Shown here in pieces: positions 24,099 through 32,803 of a DNA stretch of 41,134 bases; the first letter of the stretch is position 1, and every line of letters starts with the position of its first letter. The stretch is taken from assembly GCA_025449555.1 (NCBI GenBank), contig JANWJD010000002.1:1-41134 (forward strand), given 5' to 3'. The notes beneath the pieces are model-generated. The model worked only from the letters and a program-made list of their open reading frames with translations. It was not told the DNA's origin and did not search any database. The position numbers were made by a program, and so were the translations under genes. This DNA comes from Chloroflexota bacterium. Its GTDB lineage: Bacteria; Chloroflexota; UBA5177.

Positions 24099-24224
24099 CG
24101 AAGCTGGGGCCAAACGGCCGGCCGAACGAGGCGCCGTCTGTCTTCGAAATCCACACCGATGCGTCGTCGATGCGGGACGATCCCGGCACGAAGTTTGCAT
24201 TCTGACTGGTAGATCGACGTCTTC

Positions 24225-24776
24225 ATGGGTCGGTTCGAAAGGGTTTTCGTTGCGATGAAAGCTCGAATGCTCAGGTCACTCTGCGTCTTTGTGCTCCTTG
24301 TTTCCGGCGCTGCTGCGCTCCGTTTGCCCGGCGCTGTCCATGCAACAAGCGCTCATTCCTATGCCGGTAAGCGAATCACTATTTCACTCTCTCGCCAGCG
24401 GCTCCGCGCCTGGCTTGGAAACAAGGTGCTGCTGGTGACACCCGTGACCACCGGCAATGCAACCTTACCGACCCCCACCGGTCACTTCCAGATCTTTGCC
24501 AAAAGGAGTCCGTACACGTTCATCTCGCCGTGGCCCCGAAGTTCACCCGATTGGTACCCTCCCTCGCAGGTAAGCTTCGCCCTGGAATTTTTGGGAGGTG
24601 GTTACTTCATTCATGACGCTCCATGGCGAGGAGTCTACGGCAGAGGAAGTAACGCAGGTTCTCAGCCCGGCACGAATTACGGCGGCACACATGGTTGCAT
24701 CAACGTGCCGTACAACGCGGCGCGATGGCTGTACTACTGGGCGGATATGGGAACGCCGGTGCACGTCGTGCGGTAG
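24225..24776 (+). CDS. L,D-transpeptidase (YkuD domain), short form
   Basis: Peptidoglycan cross-linking enzyme, 183 residues. A signal peptide at about 15-38 is followed directly by the YkuD domain: KRITISLSRQRLRAWLGNK, TPTGHFQIFAKRSPY, FIHDAPWR and the catalytic GTHGCINVPYN. The C-terminal 110 residues match the enzyme at 12480 closely (shared phrases ISPWP/HSPWP, GGYFIHDAPWR, THGCINVP), so the two are paralogues; this one has no extra beta domains. The start may be the ATG at 24225, which lies 9 bp after TAGATC, or 24255, which gives a neater signal peptide. It ends with TAG, convergent with mutL. Confidence 0.93.
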   Translation: MGRFERVFVAMKARMLRSLCVFVLLVSGAAALRLPGAVHATSAHSYAGKRITISLSRQRLRAWLGNKVLLVTPVTTGNATLPTPTGHFQIFAKRSPYTFISPWPRSSPDWYPPSQVSFALEFLGGGYFIHDAPWRGVYGRGSNAGSQPGTNYGGTHGCINVPYNAARWLYYWADMGTPVHVVR

Positions 24777-24829
24777 AGGCCCGACTTTGATCGATCGGCG
24801 ATTGGCGCGTCGGGAACGGGCCTGAGCTC

Positions 24830-26539
24830 CTACCAGTGGAACTGACGTCGCAGGAACTGATCGCTGAACTGCAGGATCACAGGTGAACCGTGCGGACACA
24901 CGGCCGGCGAAGCGGTGCCGGCCAGCAGATTGATCAGTTCCGCACACTGTACGGGAGTCAGAGGCTTGCCGCGGCGCGTGGCACTGCGGCAGGCGATCGA
25001 CGTGAGGAGTCGATGCTGCCAATCAGAGCCATCGTCCGTTGCCATATCCAGCAGATCCTCCACGACGAGGCCGAGATCGTTCGTCTCGGGAATGACGGGC
25101 ACACTGCGGATGAGAAACGACCGCCCTCCAAACCACTCGCAGACGAAGCCGAGAGCGGCCAGCTCCGGCAGTCGTGGTTCGAGGCGCTCGATCTGCCGGT
25201 TCGTCAACTCAATTTGGAGCGGTTCCAGGAGCAGTTGTCCCGCACGCCCCTCGCTGTGACGCCGCACCAATAACTCGTAGATCGCCCGCTCGTGCGCTCG
25301 ATGTTGATCCACCAGATAAAGGCCATGCGTATTCTCCATCAGAATCAAGGAGTTGTGCACCTGGCCGGTGACGTGCATCGCTCGGAGCCACTCGCCACTG
25401 GCAACGTTCCACTCGGCGCTGCCTTCGGCCACCATCCGTGGGAGTGCCGCCTGTTCCATACCAAGCGCAAAGATGCGATCCCCAGCCGGCGATCCCACGG
25501 TCCGGCCCAGTACAGTGCGCACCAACTCGCGCAAGAGGCCGGCGATCGCCGCTTCATCCTCAACTCTCACCTCGGCTTTGCTGGGGTGGACGTTCACGTC
25601 GACCCGGTGTTGAGGAACCCGGAGGGAGAGTAGCGCCACCGGGTGGCGGCCACGCGGCAAGAGCGGTCGATACCCTGCTTCGTAGGCCGCGAGCAAGGCG
25701 CGACTTTGCACGCAGCGTTGGTTCACCAAAAACGTCACATGGTGCCTGCTGCTCCGGGTTGCCTGGACGCCTGTCACGAAGCCAGTCCATTCAGCGTCGC
25801 CGGCAACCGCGGGCCCCAACGGAATCATGGCTGCGGCCAGCGTAGCCCCGAGCACTTCGCCCAGCGCATGTTCGAGTCCGCGCCCAGAGGTGTGAAACGA
25901 CGGATGGCCATCCAGCACCAGATGAAATCGGATCGTTGGGTGTGCCAGTGCGTAGCGCCGCACGACCTGGCCGATCTGTGCCGACTCCGTCCGCGCATTT
26001 GTGACGAATTTCAAGCGTGGTGGCGTATTGGCGAAGAGGTTGCGCACCGTGATAGTCGTCCCGCGGGGACGAGAGTGGAAGTGTCTGGAGACCTGCTCGC
26101 CGTATCTCATTTCGATCTGAACGGCTGTGGAATCCTGAGCCGCTGTCAGGATCATCATTTCACTGACGGCGGCGATGGATGGGAGCGCTTCCCCCCGAAA
26201 GCCGAGACTGGAGATGTCCAGCAGATCATGCACCTCCCGGATCTTGCTCGTCGCGTGATGACGCAGTGCCAGGTCCACTTGATCGGCCGGTACGCCCGTA
26301 CCGTTATCCGACACACGAATGGAACGGAGCCCGCCGCCCCGGATGTCGACCCGGATCTCGCTTGCTCCCGCATCAATCGCATTGTCGACGAGTTCGCGTA
26401 CCACGGAAACCGGTCGTTCCACCACCTCGCCCGCCGCGATACGTTCCACCACGTCCGGCGAAAGCACCTGGATAGCGGCCTGAGACCGGTGCAATGAAGA
26501 CAAACCGTCCCGTGGCGCCGCGATGGAATCAGCGGTCAC
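24830..26539 (-). CDS. mutL: DNA mismatch repair protein MutL
   Basis: Links mismatch recognition by MutS to strand incision. 569 residues. The N-terminal GHKL ATPase is complete: ERIAAGEVVERPVSVVRELVDN, DNGTGV, GFRGEALPSI and the VNQRCVQ / VNVHPSKAEVR region. The C-terminal domain carries the metal-binding endonuclease motifs: DQHRAHERAIYE (normally DQHA at the fourth position), ACRSATRRG and CPHGSP. This indicates a nicking MutL as in species lacking MutH. The linker is short. The GTG at 26539 gives about 24 residues before the usual VLSP start and is 6 bp after the zinc-ribbon gene, with GGGAG upstream. No mutS is in the window. Confidence 0.95.
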   Translation of the reverse strand: MTADSIAAPRDGLSSLHRSQAAIQVLSPDVVERIAAGEVVERPVSVVRELVDNAIDAGASEIRVDIRGGGLRSIRVSDNGTGVPADQVDLALRHHATSKIREVHDLLDISSLGFRGEALPSIAAVSEMMILTAAQDSTAVQIEMRYGEQVSRHFHSRPRGTTITVRNLFANTPPRLKFVTNARTESAQIGQVVRRYALAHPTIRFHLVLDGHPSFHTSGRGLEHALGEVLGATLAAAMIPLGPAVAGDAEWTGFVTGVQATRSSRHHVTFLVNQRCVQSRALLAAYEAGYRPLLPRGRHPVALLSLRVPQHRVDVNVHPSKAEVRVEDEAAIAGLLRELVRTVLGRTVGSPAGDRIFALGMEQAALPRMVAEGSAEWNVASGEWLRAMHVTGQVHNSLILMENTHGLYLVDQHRAHERAIYELLVRRHSEGRAGQLLLEPLQIELTNRQIERLEPRLPELAALGFVCEWFGGRSFLIRSVPVIPETNDLGLVVEDLLDMATDDGSDWQHRLLTSIACRSATRRGKPLTPVQCAELINLLAGTASPAVCPHGSPVILQFSDQFLRRQFHW

Positions 26540-26545
26540 GGGCCG

Positions 26546-27244
26546 TTAGCTCCCGACGTAGAGAATTCGCTCGCAGTTTGAGCAGGAAACCAGCGCCCCG
26601 GCTCGGGCGTGTTGCACGTCCTTTTGCGGAATGTTTACGCGGCACCACTGGCACACCCCATTCCGTACCACGGACACAGCATGTCCGGAATTGGCTCGCA
26701 AGCGGGCATACATACTCGCCGTTTGAGGACTCACGCCGGCCAATGCTCCCTCCCGTTCGGCCTTGAGTAGTGTCAGGCGCTGAGCCAACTCTGATTCCTG
26801 CCGTTCGAGTGATGGCCGCTCGGCTTCCCACCGAGTCCGAGTCTCACGCGCGCCAGCATCGCTGGCGGCGACCTCCTCGGCAAAGGCTTCGGCCTGCTCC
26901 ATCGCTTCGAGTACCTGTTGCTCCAGTTCGTCCCGCTTCGACGCATAGTTGGCCAATTCGCGTTCGAGCGATCCCAATTCGCGCGGATCGACAATCTGTC
27001 CCGAGTACATGCGAGTATTGCCGTGCTTGATCTTGGCTTCCACATCCGTTAGCTCGGACTCGAGGCGGCGCAGTTGCAGTGCGGCGGCGCGTTCGTTTTC
27101 CCGAAGACGAGCGACACGAGCCTCGGCCGCATCGAGTTCGGGATTGCGCAGACGGCGGCGACGAGCCCCGCTCACGGCCGACTCGGTCTGTTCGATTTCG
27201 GTGTCCAGCTGGTCGAGACGGAGCACCTGGTCAGGAATAGACAT
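26546..27244 (-). CDS. CT398-like coiled-coil protein with C4 zinc ribbon
   Basis: 232 residues. Residues about 5-175 are one long coiled coil rich in Glu, Arg, Ala and Leu (LRLDQLDTEIEQTESA, ELAQRLTLLKAER). The C-terminal 55 residues form a zinc ribbon with CQWC and CSNC about 25 residues apart. This fits the widespread C4-type zinc ribbon family of the chlamydial CT398 kind, for which roles in sigma-54 binding or nucleic-acid handling have been proposed. The start is the ATG at 27244, with AAGGAAG 6 bp upstream. It is the first gene of an operon with mutL. The frame remains open further upstream, but that part has no coding look. Confidence 0.9.
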   Translation of the reverse strand: MSIPDQVLRLDQLDTEIEQTESAVSGARRRRLRNPELDAAEARVARLRENERAAALQLRRLESELTDVEAKIKHGNTRMYSGQIVDPRELGSLERELANYASKRDELEQQVLEAMEQAEAFAEEVAASDAGARETRTRWEAERPSLERQESELAQRLTLLKAEREGALAGVSPQTASMYARLRANSGHAVSVVRNGVCQWCRVNIPQKDVQHARAGALVSCSNCERILYVGS

Positions 27245-27405
27245 GCGGGCTTCCTTCTCGTGGGAGGTGTACCGCAAGTATGGCAGCGGGTGACATAAGG
27301 TGTCTATCCGGTCGCGGCTCATCCCAAGAACATGCCGCCAGACAACCGCCGGGCGGGAATCGTGGGCATTCTTGTCGGCTGCCCGGCCCCGACGGTGCAA
27401 ACCAA

Positions 27406-27444
27406 AAGGATGGAGGCGACATCCATCGAATGGATATCGCCTCC
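27406..27444 (-). terminator. hairpin with short T run, candidate terminator on the minus strand
   Basis: The 15-bp arms (27412-27426 and 27430-27444, 3-base loop) differ at one place. Read as minus-strand RNA this position is a U-G pair, whereas on the plus strand it is a C-A mismatch, so the minus strand is the likely transcript. Four T residues follow after a 4-base spacer. Confidence 0.5.
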
Positions 27445-27688
27445 GGACCACGACCCCGTTGTGGGCCCGCCCAATTGCCCTTCCCCAGATGTCGTCGGTC
27501 GTGGCTGGAATCAAGCGCTCCGTACTTCGGGAGCACCTGTCGGGAACAAATGTGCATGTGCCGAAATCAGGTCCCGGTGACCGGGCTCGGTACTTCTGTC
27601 CACTCTACGGTCCATACCTGAGTCGCGGCTGAGGACGGCGTAAACAAACTCTGAATACGTGGGGATGCGAGAGTATGGGCCGGTTCAT

Positions 27689-27727
27689 AGAAAGTTCACT
27701 GCCGCGCAATGCCGGGGCAAACTTTCT
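27689..27727. repeat. inverted repeat AGAAAGTT ... AACTTTCT
   Basis: Perfect 8-bp arms 23 bp apart, with a shorter TGCC/GGCA pairing inside. In RNA this would be a stable nested hairpin, within the gene-free region. Confidence 0.55.
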
Positions 27728-27831
27728 TCGGTACGGTAGAGGTGCAGGCTGAAGGTCATCAACTGCACTGGAACGACAACTAAATAGAGCGAGTGGGCTC
27801 AGCACGCACGCAACCCGCTTACTCACCAGCG

Positions 27832-27861
27832 CAAAGGGTGTTGTAACCGCAACACCCTTTG
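27832..27861 (-). terminator. 12-bp perfect hairpin directly after the MFS stop codon
   Basis: Arms CAAAGGGTGTTG and its complement with a 6-base loop. It lies 6 bp after the TGA of the MFS gene on the minus strand. There is no long T run, so termination may need another factor. Confidence 0.6.
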
Positions 27862-27867
27862 TCTATG

Positions 27868-29088
27868 TCAGGTCGATTCCGCCGGTCGAAGTAGGGCGAA
27901 CGGCAATGCCAGCAGGCATGTGACGGCGCCAAAGACCAGCACCGCGTTAAATCCTCCCGGACCGATGAGTAGCCCGGAGATCGCACTTCCAACGAAAATG
28001 GCCGCTCCGAAGCCGGCAGAAGACATCGACATCGCCGTGCCTCGGTTTTCGTCGCTGCTCCGGATCGCCAGATCGGTATAGATACCGGTTATAAAGAGCC
28101 CGGCCCCGATTCCGGTCATCGCGCCGGACAGCACGAGCGTGATGATCGAAGGGGGCAACGCCAGAATCCCAATCCCGGGGAGCGTAATGGTGAGGCCGAG
28201 AACCATAGGGAGCAGAGCGCCCCGGCGGTCCACCAACACTCCGGTCGGAATGCGCAAGAGCAACACTCCGATCGCGTCCGCGGTAAAGAAAATACCGGCA
28301 TTCGGGCCATGTAGTGCCCGCAAGTGAAGCGGTAGATAAGCCACGATGCCACCGAAGTAGATGGCGGCCAGTCCATTGGCCGCGATCAAGCCACTCCAGG
28401 CGGAATCAAAGCCAAACCCACGAGCGGAAGCTGAGCTCGACGGTCCTCGCGGGACAAACAGGACGGATACCAGTCCGAGGGCCGCGGCCAACAACGCCGG
28501 CACGAAGAGGCCGGTGCCGCCATAACGGGCATACAGGACCAAACCAATCGGCGGGCCTGCGGCGAGGGACAGCGCATTGAGGGTTCCGACGGCGCCCATC
28601 GCCATTCCCTGACGCTCCGGTACCAGACGGGCCGCCAGTGTCATGGAGGCCGGAAGTATCAACGCACTCCCGATGCCCTGCAGTCCACGAAACGCCGCAA
28701 CGGGCAGTTCCTCTCGGAAGATCAACATGCCGGCCGCTGCCAGAAAATAGAGCAGGGCAGCGCTACGAAGAAAGATCTTGGCGCCGTGCCGATTGAGTGC
28801 GGGACCAAGTGCCAGCATGACGAGCACACCTACGATGTTGCCCAGCCCAACTTCAAAGCCGATACGATTCTGAGCCGCACCAAGATCGCGCAGGTACAAC
28901 GGCAGTGCCGAAGCCGTCAGGTAGTAGCCGAGTTGGGTAACTCCCAGCATCCCGCCAATCAGTATCAGCGGCCGCCATTCGCCATTCAATTGGGCTACTC
29001 GCGTACTGTCTCCGCCGTCGTGCGCGCTCTTCACCACGGCAGTGTACACCGCGCCACGGCCGATGCCGGGCACCCGGGAGCCGCTCAT
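27868..29088 (-). CDS. MFS transporter (DHA1-like)
   Basis: A 406-residue major facilitator protein with about twelve hydrophobic helices and a roughly 40-residue soluble N-terminus. The loop between helices 2 and 3 (GPALNRHGAKIFLRS) matches the MFS motif A, and FRGLQGIGSALILPASMTLAARLVPERQGMAMG is the helix 4-5 block; LLRIPTGVLVDRRGALL is its second-half counterpart. This layout fits proton-linked drug or metabolite exporters. The ATG at 29088 lies 8 bp after a TATCAC box, giving a probably leaderless mRNA. It is divergent from the alpha-mannosidase gene and could import or export sugars related to it, but the substrate is unknown. Confidence 0.9.
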   Translation of the reverse strand: MSGSRVPGIGRGAVYTAVVKSAHDGGDSTRVAQLNGEWRPLILIGGMLGVTQLGYYLTASALPLYLRDLGAAQNRIGFEVGLGNIVGVLVMLALGPALNRHGAKIFLRSAALLYFLAAAGMLIFREELPVAAFRGLQGIGSALILPASMTLAARLVPERQGMAMGAVGTLNALSLAAGPPIGLVLYARYGGTGLFVPALLAAALGLVSVLFVPRGPSSSASARGFGFDSAWSGLIAANGLAAIYFGGIVAYLPLHLRALHGPNAGIFFTADAIGVLLLRIPTGVLVDRRGALLPMVLGLTITLPGIGILALPPSIITLVLSGAMTGIGAGLFITGIYTDLAIRSSDENRGTAMSMSSAGFGAAIFVGSAISGLLIGPGGFNAVLVFGAVTCLLALPFALLRPAEST

Positions 29089-29096
29089 TCGACCAT

Positions 29097-29106
29097 GTGA
29101 TAGGGT
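29097..29106. promoter_or_regulatory. overlapping divergent -10 boxes (TATCAC minus, TAGGGT plus)
   Basis: TATCAC on the minus strand (29102-29097) precedes the MFS ATG by 8 bp. TAGGGT on the plus strand (29101-29106) precedes an in-frame ATG at 29112 by 5 bp. The boxes share two base pairs, so RNA polymerase can open the site for only one direction at a time. Confidence 0.5.
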
Positions 29107-29165
29107 GCGGTATGCGCCACGAGACAGCCATCGTGGACGCTTATACGAGGCGGAGGGTGCCCTCT

Positions 29166-32100
29166 ATGTCCCTGACTCTTGAACAGCGTCGAAAGCGGGT
29201 CCGAATTCGCATTGAGGAGCTACGTTTCTGGATCGACCAGGTGGCGATCGATCTGGAGGATTGGAGCTGTGAAGGGCAGCCGTTGCCCCTCGGCGGAGCG
29301 TGGCCCCGACGTGACGGACTGGTGACGCTCGAGCATCCCGCGGTGCGTGTGCCCGACGACTGGCCGATTGACCCAACGCGGCTCGATCTGGATGTCGGGG
29401 GTGAAGGCCTGCTATGCATCCTCTACGCCGGGGGTGAAGTCGAGTCGCTGGGGCTCGATCCATATCACACACGATTTCGATTTCACGAACGCGAGTTCTC
29501 GCTCCAGGTGGAGGCCGTGGCACGGTTCCCGTTCGGCGTGCCCAATCACGACCCACGTTTGCAACGGGCGCGTCTGGTCGTGCTCGAATCCGGTGTGGAT
29601 CGGCTGGTACGCAAGCTCCAATTGATCGTCGAGACGGCACGGCGCCTGGCCCAGCACGAAGTCGCCGTTCCCCTTATCGCGGCCGCCGAGCGGGCTCTCG
29701 ACTCGTTGCAGTGGCCCAGCGGCACCCAGGAGTACCTGGCACGCGTGCGCTCAAGCGCCGAATTACAGGCGATCTGGCAGCTTCCGCCGGAGAACCGGTC
29801 TGCCGACCGACCGTTGAGCGATGAGGAACGGACCAGCGTTGAACTCGCACTCGAAACGCTCGAGGATGAGCTCATATCCCTGCGTGAACGACACCCGCGA
29901 ACGGGCTCCATCGCGCTCACCGGACACGCGCACATCGATCTGGCGTGGCTGTGGCCCCTGGAAGAGACGCGTCGCAAGGCCCAACGCACTTTTTCCACGG
30001 TGGTCGAACTCATGGACCTCTACCCTGAGCTCACGTTCAACCAGTCAACCGCGCAGTTATATGCTTTCATCCAGGAGGACGACCCAACGCTGTTTGAACG
30101 CATCCAGGAACGCGTGGCGCGTGGTCAATGGGAGCCGGTCGGAGGCATGTGGGTCGAGCCGGATACCAATATGGTGGCCGGCGAATCGTTAGTTCGCCAG
30201 TTGTTGTATGGACAGCGCTATTTCCAGCAACACTTCGGCGCCATCCACAACGTCTGCTGGCTTCCCGACGTCTTCGGATTCTCGCCGGCTTTGCCGCAGT
30301 TACTCAAGCGAGCTGGAATCGACAACTTTTTTACGGTCAAGCTCACCTGGTCGGAGACCAATGTATTTCCGCACGACCTGTTCTGGTGGGAAGGGCTGGA
30401 CGGCACCCGCGTTCTCGCCCACATGTTCAATAACCCAGGTGGAGAAGATGTGGACACCAGTGGGTACAACGCAGACCCAGGCCCAGATGCGTTGCAGGAT
30501 ACCTGGCAGAACTATCGAGGCAAGCACTTCTTTCCGGAGAGTCTGCTGAGCATCGGCTACGGAGACGGCGGCGGCGGCGTGACGACGGAGATGCTGGAGC
30601 GCGCCCGCGAACTGGAAAGTTTTCCCGCACTCCCGGCGTCACGTTTTTCAAGTGTTCGAGACTTCTACGAGCGTGCCCAGGACGCAGTGGCCGGTAAAGA
30701 TCTGCCGATCTGGCTGGGCGAACTGTACCTCGAGTTGCATCGTGGCACGCTTACCAGTCAGGGCTTGACCAAGTACTCGCACCGCCGTGCCGAACGCAAT
30801 CTCGTGGCCGCCGAGGCGGTGGAGAGTATGCGATACCTTCTCGGCGGTCCTGAGCCGGCTTCGCTCGAGGATCAGTGGCGGATCATGCTGCGCAACGAAT
30901 TTCATGATATTCTGCCGGGCTCCGGAATCCGAGAGGTGTACGAGCGCGCAGTCGCCGAAATGTTCGGCGTGGCGCGCGAATCCTCTGAGAATATCGAGCG
31001 TGACCTGGAGCACATCGCAGACGCGATCGTGCCTCCGGGCGACCACGATGCAGTCATGGCCGTCAACCCCGACCTTTCCGCCCGTCCGTTCCGCGTCGAG
31101 TTCGATCAACCTGTGCCCGGCGCACAACCAGTGGAAAACGGCAGTGTTCTCACTAGTGAAGAACTCGTTCCCGGTCTCGGAGCGCGTACGATGGTCGGGG
31201 CGACACCTGCCGGCACCCTGTCGGTTTCGCCGGAGCACCTCGAGAACCAGTACCTGCACGTCGATGTAGCACCAGATGGCACGCTCACGCGGATCTTTGA
31301 CAAGCGCGCAGCGCGTGACGTACTGAGTGGTCCGGGCAATACGGTGTGGGCGTACGTCGACAAACCACCGGCCTGGGATGCGTGGGATATCGATGCCGGC
31401 TACGCGCGCGCCGGCGAAGAGGTCACCGCGAGTCAGCCCGTGGTGGTAATTGAGCAGGGGCCGCACCGGGTGGCTCTGCGGGTGACTCGATCGTTTCGCT
31501 CCAGCACGATTACACAGGATATGCGTCTCTGGTCAAATTCCCCTCGCCTCGACTTCAAAACCACGATCGATTGGCACGACCGTCGGTGGCTGGTGAAGGC
31601 TCGCTTTCCGGTAGAGGTCCGGTCAGCCCGAGCATCCTTCGAGACGGCGTTCGGCATCATCGAGCGTGCAACGCACCGCAACACGTCCTGGGACATAGCT
31701 CGCTTCGAAGTCGCGGCTCATCGCTTCGTGGATCTGTCTGAACCCGGCTTTGGCGTGGCTCTGCTCAATGACGGGAAGTACGGTCACGATGTCGTGGGCA
31801 GTGAATTGGGTATCAGCTTGCTCCGTTCTCCGATGTATCCCGACCCACTGGCAGATGAGGGAATGCAGACTTTTACGTACTCGCTGCTGCCGCATGCGGA
31901 CGCACTGGAGAAAAGCACGGTCTTAATGGAGTCGGAAGATCTCAATCGGCCGTTACTCCCCCGGCGGGTGCAGAGTAACGGGAGTTCCGAGTGGCAGGCG
32001 ATTAGCACGCAGGGATTGAAACTCGGTCTTGGCTCCCTGAAGGTGTTGGAAGACGGCGGGGGGCTCGTGTTTCGGGCGTACGAGCCATTTGGTGCGCGGG

Positions 32101-32237
32101 GACCCGTGACCGTACATCGCCCCGAGGGCTGGTTGTGTGACGCCGAGCTGGACCTGCTGGAGAATCCGGAAGGGCCGGCCGAATATGAGTTCGGCCCCTT
32201 CCAGGTACACTCGTGGCGCCTAAGGCGAATCCATTAG
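29166..32237 (+). CDS. alpha-mannosidase, glycoside hydrolase family 38
   Basis: Removes alpha-linked mannose from glycans, with retention. 1023 residues, normal for GH38. The zinc-binding GHAHIDLAWLWPLEE lies at about 253-267, the catalytic nucleophile is Asp368 in CWLPDVFGFS, and GYGDGGGG and FHDILPGSGIREVYE follow; the C-terminal half is the usual beta-sandwich. No signal peptide is seen, so it is cytoplasmic and probably trims mannosides already taken up. The ATG at 29166 is chosen because of GGAGG upstream and the family's N-terminus; an in-frame ATG at 29112 lies 5 bp after TAGGGT and would give 18 extra residues. It is divergent from an MFS gene, and ends 3 bp before the next gene on the other strand. 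Confidence 0.95.
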   Translation: MSLTLEQRRKRVRIRIEELRFWIDQVAIDLEDWSCEGQPLPLGGAWPRRDGLVTLEHPAVRVPDDWPIDPTRLDLDVGGEGLLCILYAGGEVESLGLDPYHTRFRFHEREFSLQVEAVARFPFGVPNHDPRLQRARLVVLESGVDRLVRKLQLIVETARRLAQHEVAVPLIAAAERALDSLQWPSGTQEYLARVRSSAELQAIWQLPPENRSADRPLSDEERTSVELALETLEDELISLRERHPRTGSIALTGHAHIDLAWLWPLEETRRKAQRTFSTVVELMDLYPELTFNQSTAQLYAFIQEDDPTLFERIQERVARGQWEPVGGMWVEPDTNMVAGESLVRQLLYGQRYFQQHFGAIHNVCWLPDVFGFSPALPQLLKRAGIDNFFTVKLTWSETNVFPHDLFWWEGLDGTRVLAHMFNNPGGEDVDTSGYNADPGPDALQDTWQNYRGKHFFPESLLSIGYGDGGGGVTTEMLERARELESFPALPASRFSSVRDFYERAQDAVAGKDLPIWLGELYLELHRGTLTSQGLTKYSHRRAERNLVAAEAVESMRYLLGGPEPASLEDQWRIMLRNEFHDILPGSGIREVYERAVAEMFGVARESSENIERDLEHIADAIVPPGDHDAVMAVNPDLSARPFRVEFDQPVPGAQPVENGSVLTSEELVPGLGARTMVGATPAGTLSVSPEHLENQYLHVDVAPDGTLTRIFDKRAARDVLSGPGNTVWAYVDKPPAWDAWDIDAGYARAGEEVTASQPVVVIEQGPHRVALRVTRSFRSSTITQDMRLWSNSPRLDFKTTIDWHDRRWLVKARFPVEVRSARASFETAFGIIERATHRNTSWDIARFEVAAHRFVDLSEPGFGVALLNDGKYGHDVVGSELGISLLRSPMYPDPLADEGMQTFTYSLLPHADALEKSTVLMESEDLNRPLLPRRVQSNGSSEWQAISTQGLKLGLGSLKVLEDGGGLVFRAYEPFGARGPVTVHRPEGWLCDAELDLLENPEGPAEYEFGPFQVHSWRLRRIH

Positions 32238-32240
32238 CGC

Positions 32241-32726
32241 TCACGAATTAACGCGAAACGACTTCAGCATGCGGAGCATCAGAGGGCGCATTTTGCGGAA
32301 CTTGAGTTCATATGAGGCGGTAAGCTGCCACACGGTGCCTTTGTAGGCAAAGCGCACCTGCTCGACCGAAAACTTGCCGGCCAGGCTATTGAAGTCGGCA
32401 TGCATGAGCGCTTCGCGCTGGCCCATGATGTCAATCCAGGCGCTCCGACGGATGTTGCGCCCGTTCATCTGCTTCAGATATGCCGCCTGATTCTGGACCG
32501 TGGTCCCGGGCGTCGCCACGATGTTGACGTTGGTCGGGAAACTGCCGACCGACGGGAAGAAGTAATCGACCTGCTGGTTCGCGGTGTTGGGCAGGACTAC
32601 ATGTTTGAACGACGACGGCTGGCTTATGCTGTACGAATACACCGAGCTACGGAACGGAGTCCATGAAATGGAAACACCCGCCAGGACCAATGCACCCAAA
32701 AACGGCTGAGTAGCCAGCTTCCCCAT
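32241..32726 (-). CDS. small secreted or membrane-anchored protein, PsbP/DUF1795-like pattern
   Basis: A 161-residue protein. A hydrophobic N-terminus (about 6-24) acts as signal or anchor. The mature part opens with YSYSISQPSSFKHVVLP, then PTNVNIVATPG and a C-terminal block FAYKGTVWQLTASYELKF. This order, a Tyr-Ser-[Ile/Val] strand followed by NVNI and later an aromatic strand, is seen in PsbP-like and related single-domain beta proteins, but I cannot confirm the family. The ATG at 32726 lies 5 bp after TACCAT. It is convergent with the mannosidase gene and divergent from the sensor kinase gene, 77 bp away. Confidence 0.8.
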   Translation of the reverse strand: MGKLATQPFLGALVLAGVSISWTPFRSSVYSYSISQPSSFKHVVLPNTANQQVDYFFPSVGSFPTNVNIVATPGTTVQNQAAYLKQMNGRNIRRSAWIDIMGQREALMHADFNSLAGKFSVEQVRFAYKGTVWQLTASYELKFRKMRPLMLRMLKSFRVNS

Positions 32727-32731
32727 GTCAG

Positions 32732-32737
32732 ATGGTA
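32732..32737 (-). promoter_or_regulatory. -10 box (TACCAT) of the small secreted-protein gene
   Basis: TACCAT on the minus strand ends 5 bp before the ATG at 32726, with TTGCGA 18 bp further upstream as a possible -35 element. Confidence 0.45.
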
Positions 32738-32803
32738 AAGAGAACCAGGGAAAGGTCGCAACTGACTGCTAAGATGTGACTTAACCGAGAAGGGCAAGCT
32801 TTC

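Larger units (their letters stand above)
27245..27867. other. gene-free region of 623 bp rich in inverted repeats
   Basis: No credible protein gene on either strand. It contains a 15-bp hairpin at 27412-27444, an inverted repeat at 27689-27727, a CCCGGTGACCGGG palindrome near 27571-27590, a GCTCC/GGAGC hairpin near 27518-27535 and a 12-bp hairpin at 27832-27861. The density of structure suggests a non-coding RNA, most likely on the minus strand. I searched by eye for RNase P RNA, tmRNA and SRP RNA landmarks and did not find the conserved blocks, and I could not match a riboswitch. Confidence 0.55.

Noticed and set aside
27245-27514. Extension of the zinc-ribbon frame to 27514, and plus-strand frames at 27280-27632
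   Set aside because: No coding pattern or ribosome site; the true start at 27244 has AAGGAAG and begins the coiled coil.
27406-27867. RNase P RNA, tmRNA or SRP RNA
   Set aside because: Stretches such as GAAAGTTTGCC and GACAGAAG on the minus strand recall RNase P, but the distance and the other conserved blocks do not fit.
30648-31466. A 272-codon minus-strand frame inside the mannosidase gene
   Set aside because: It is the antisense reading of a gene with complete GH38 motifs.
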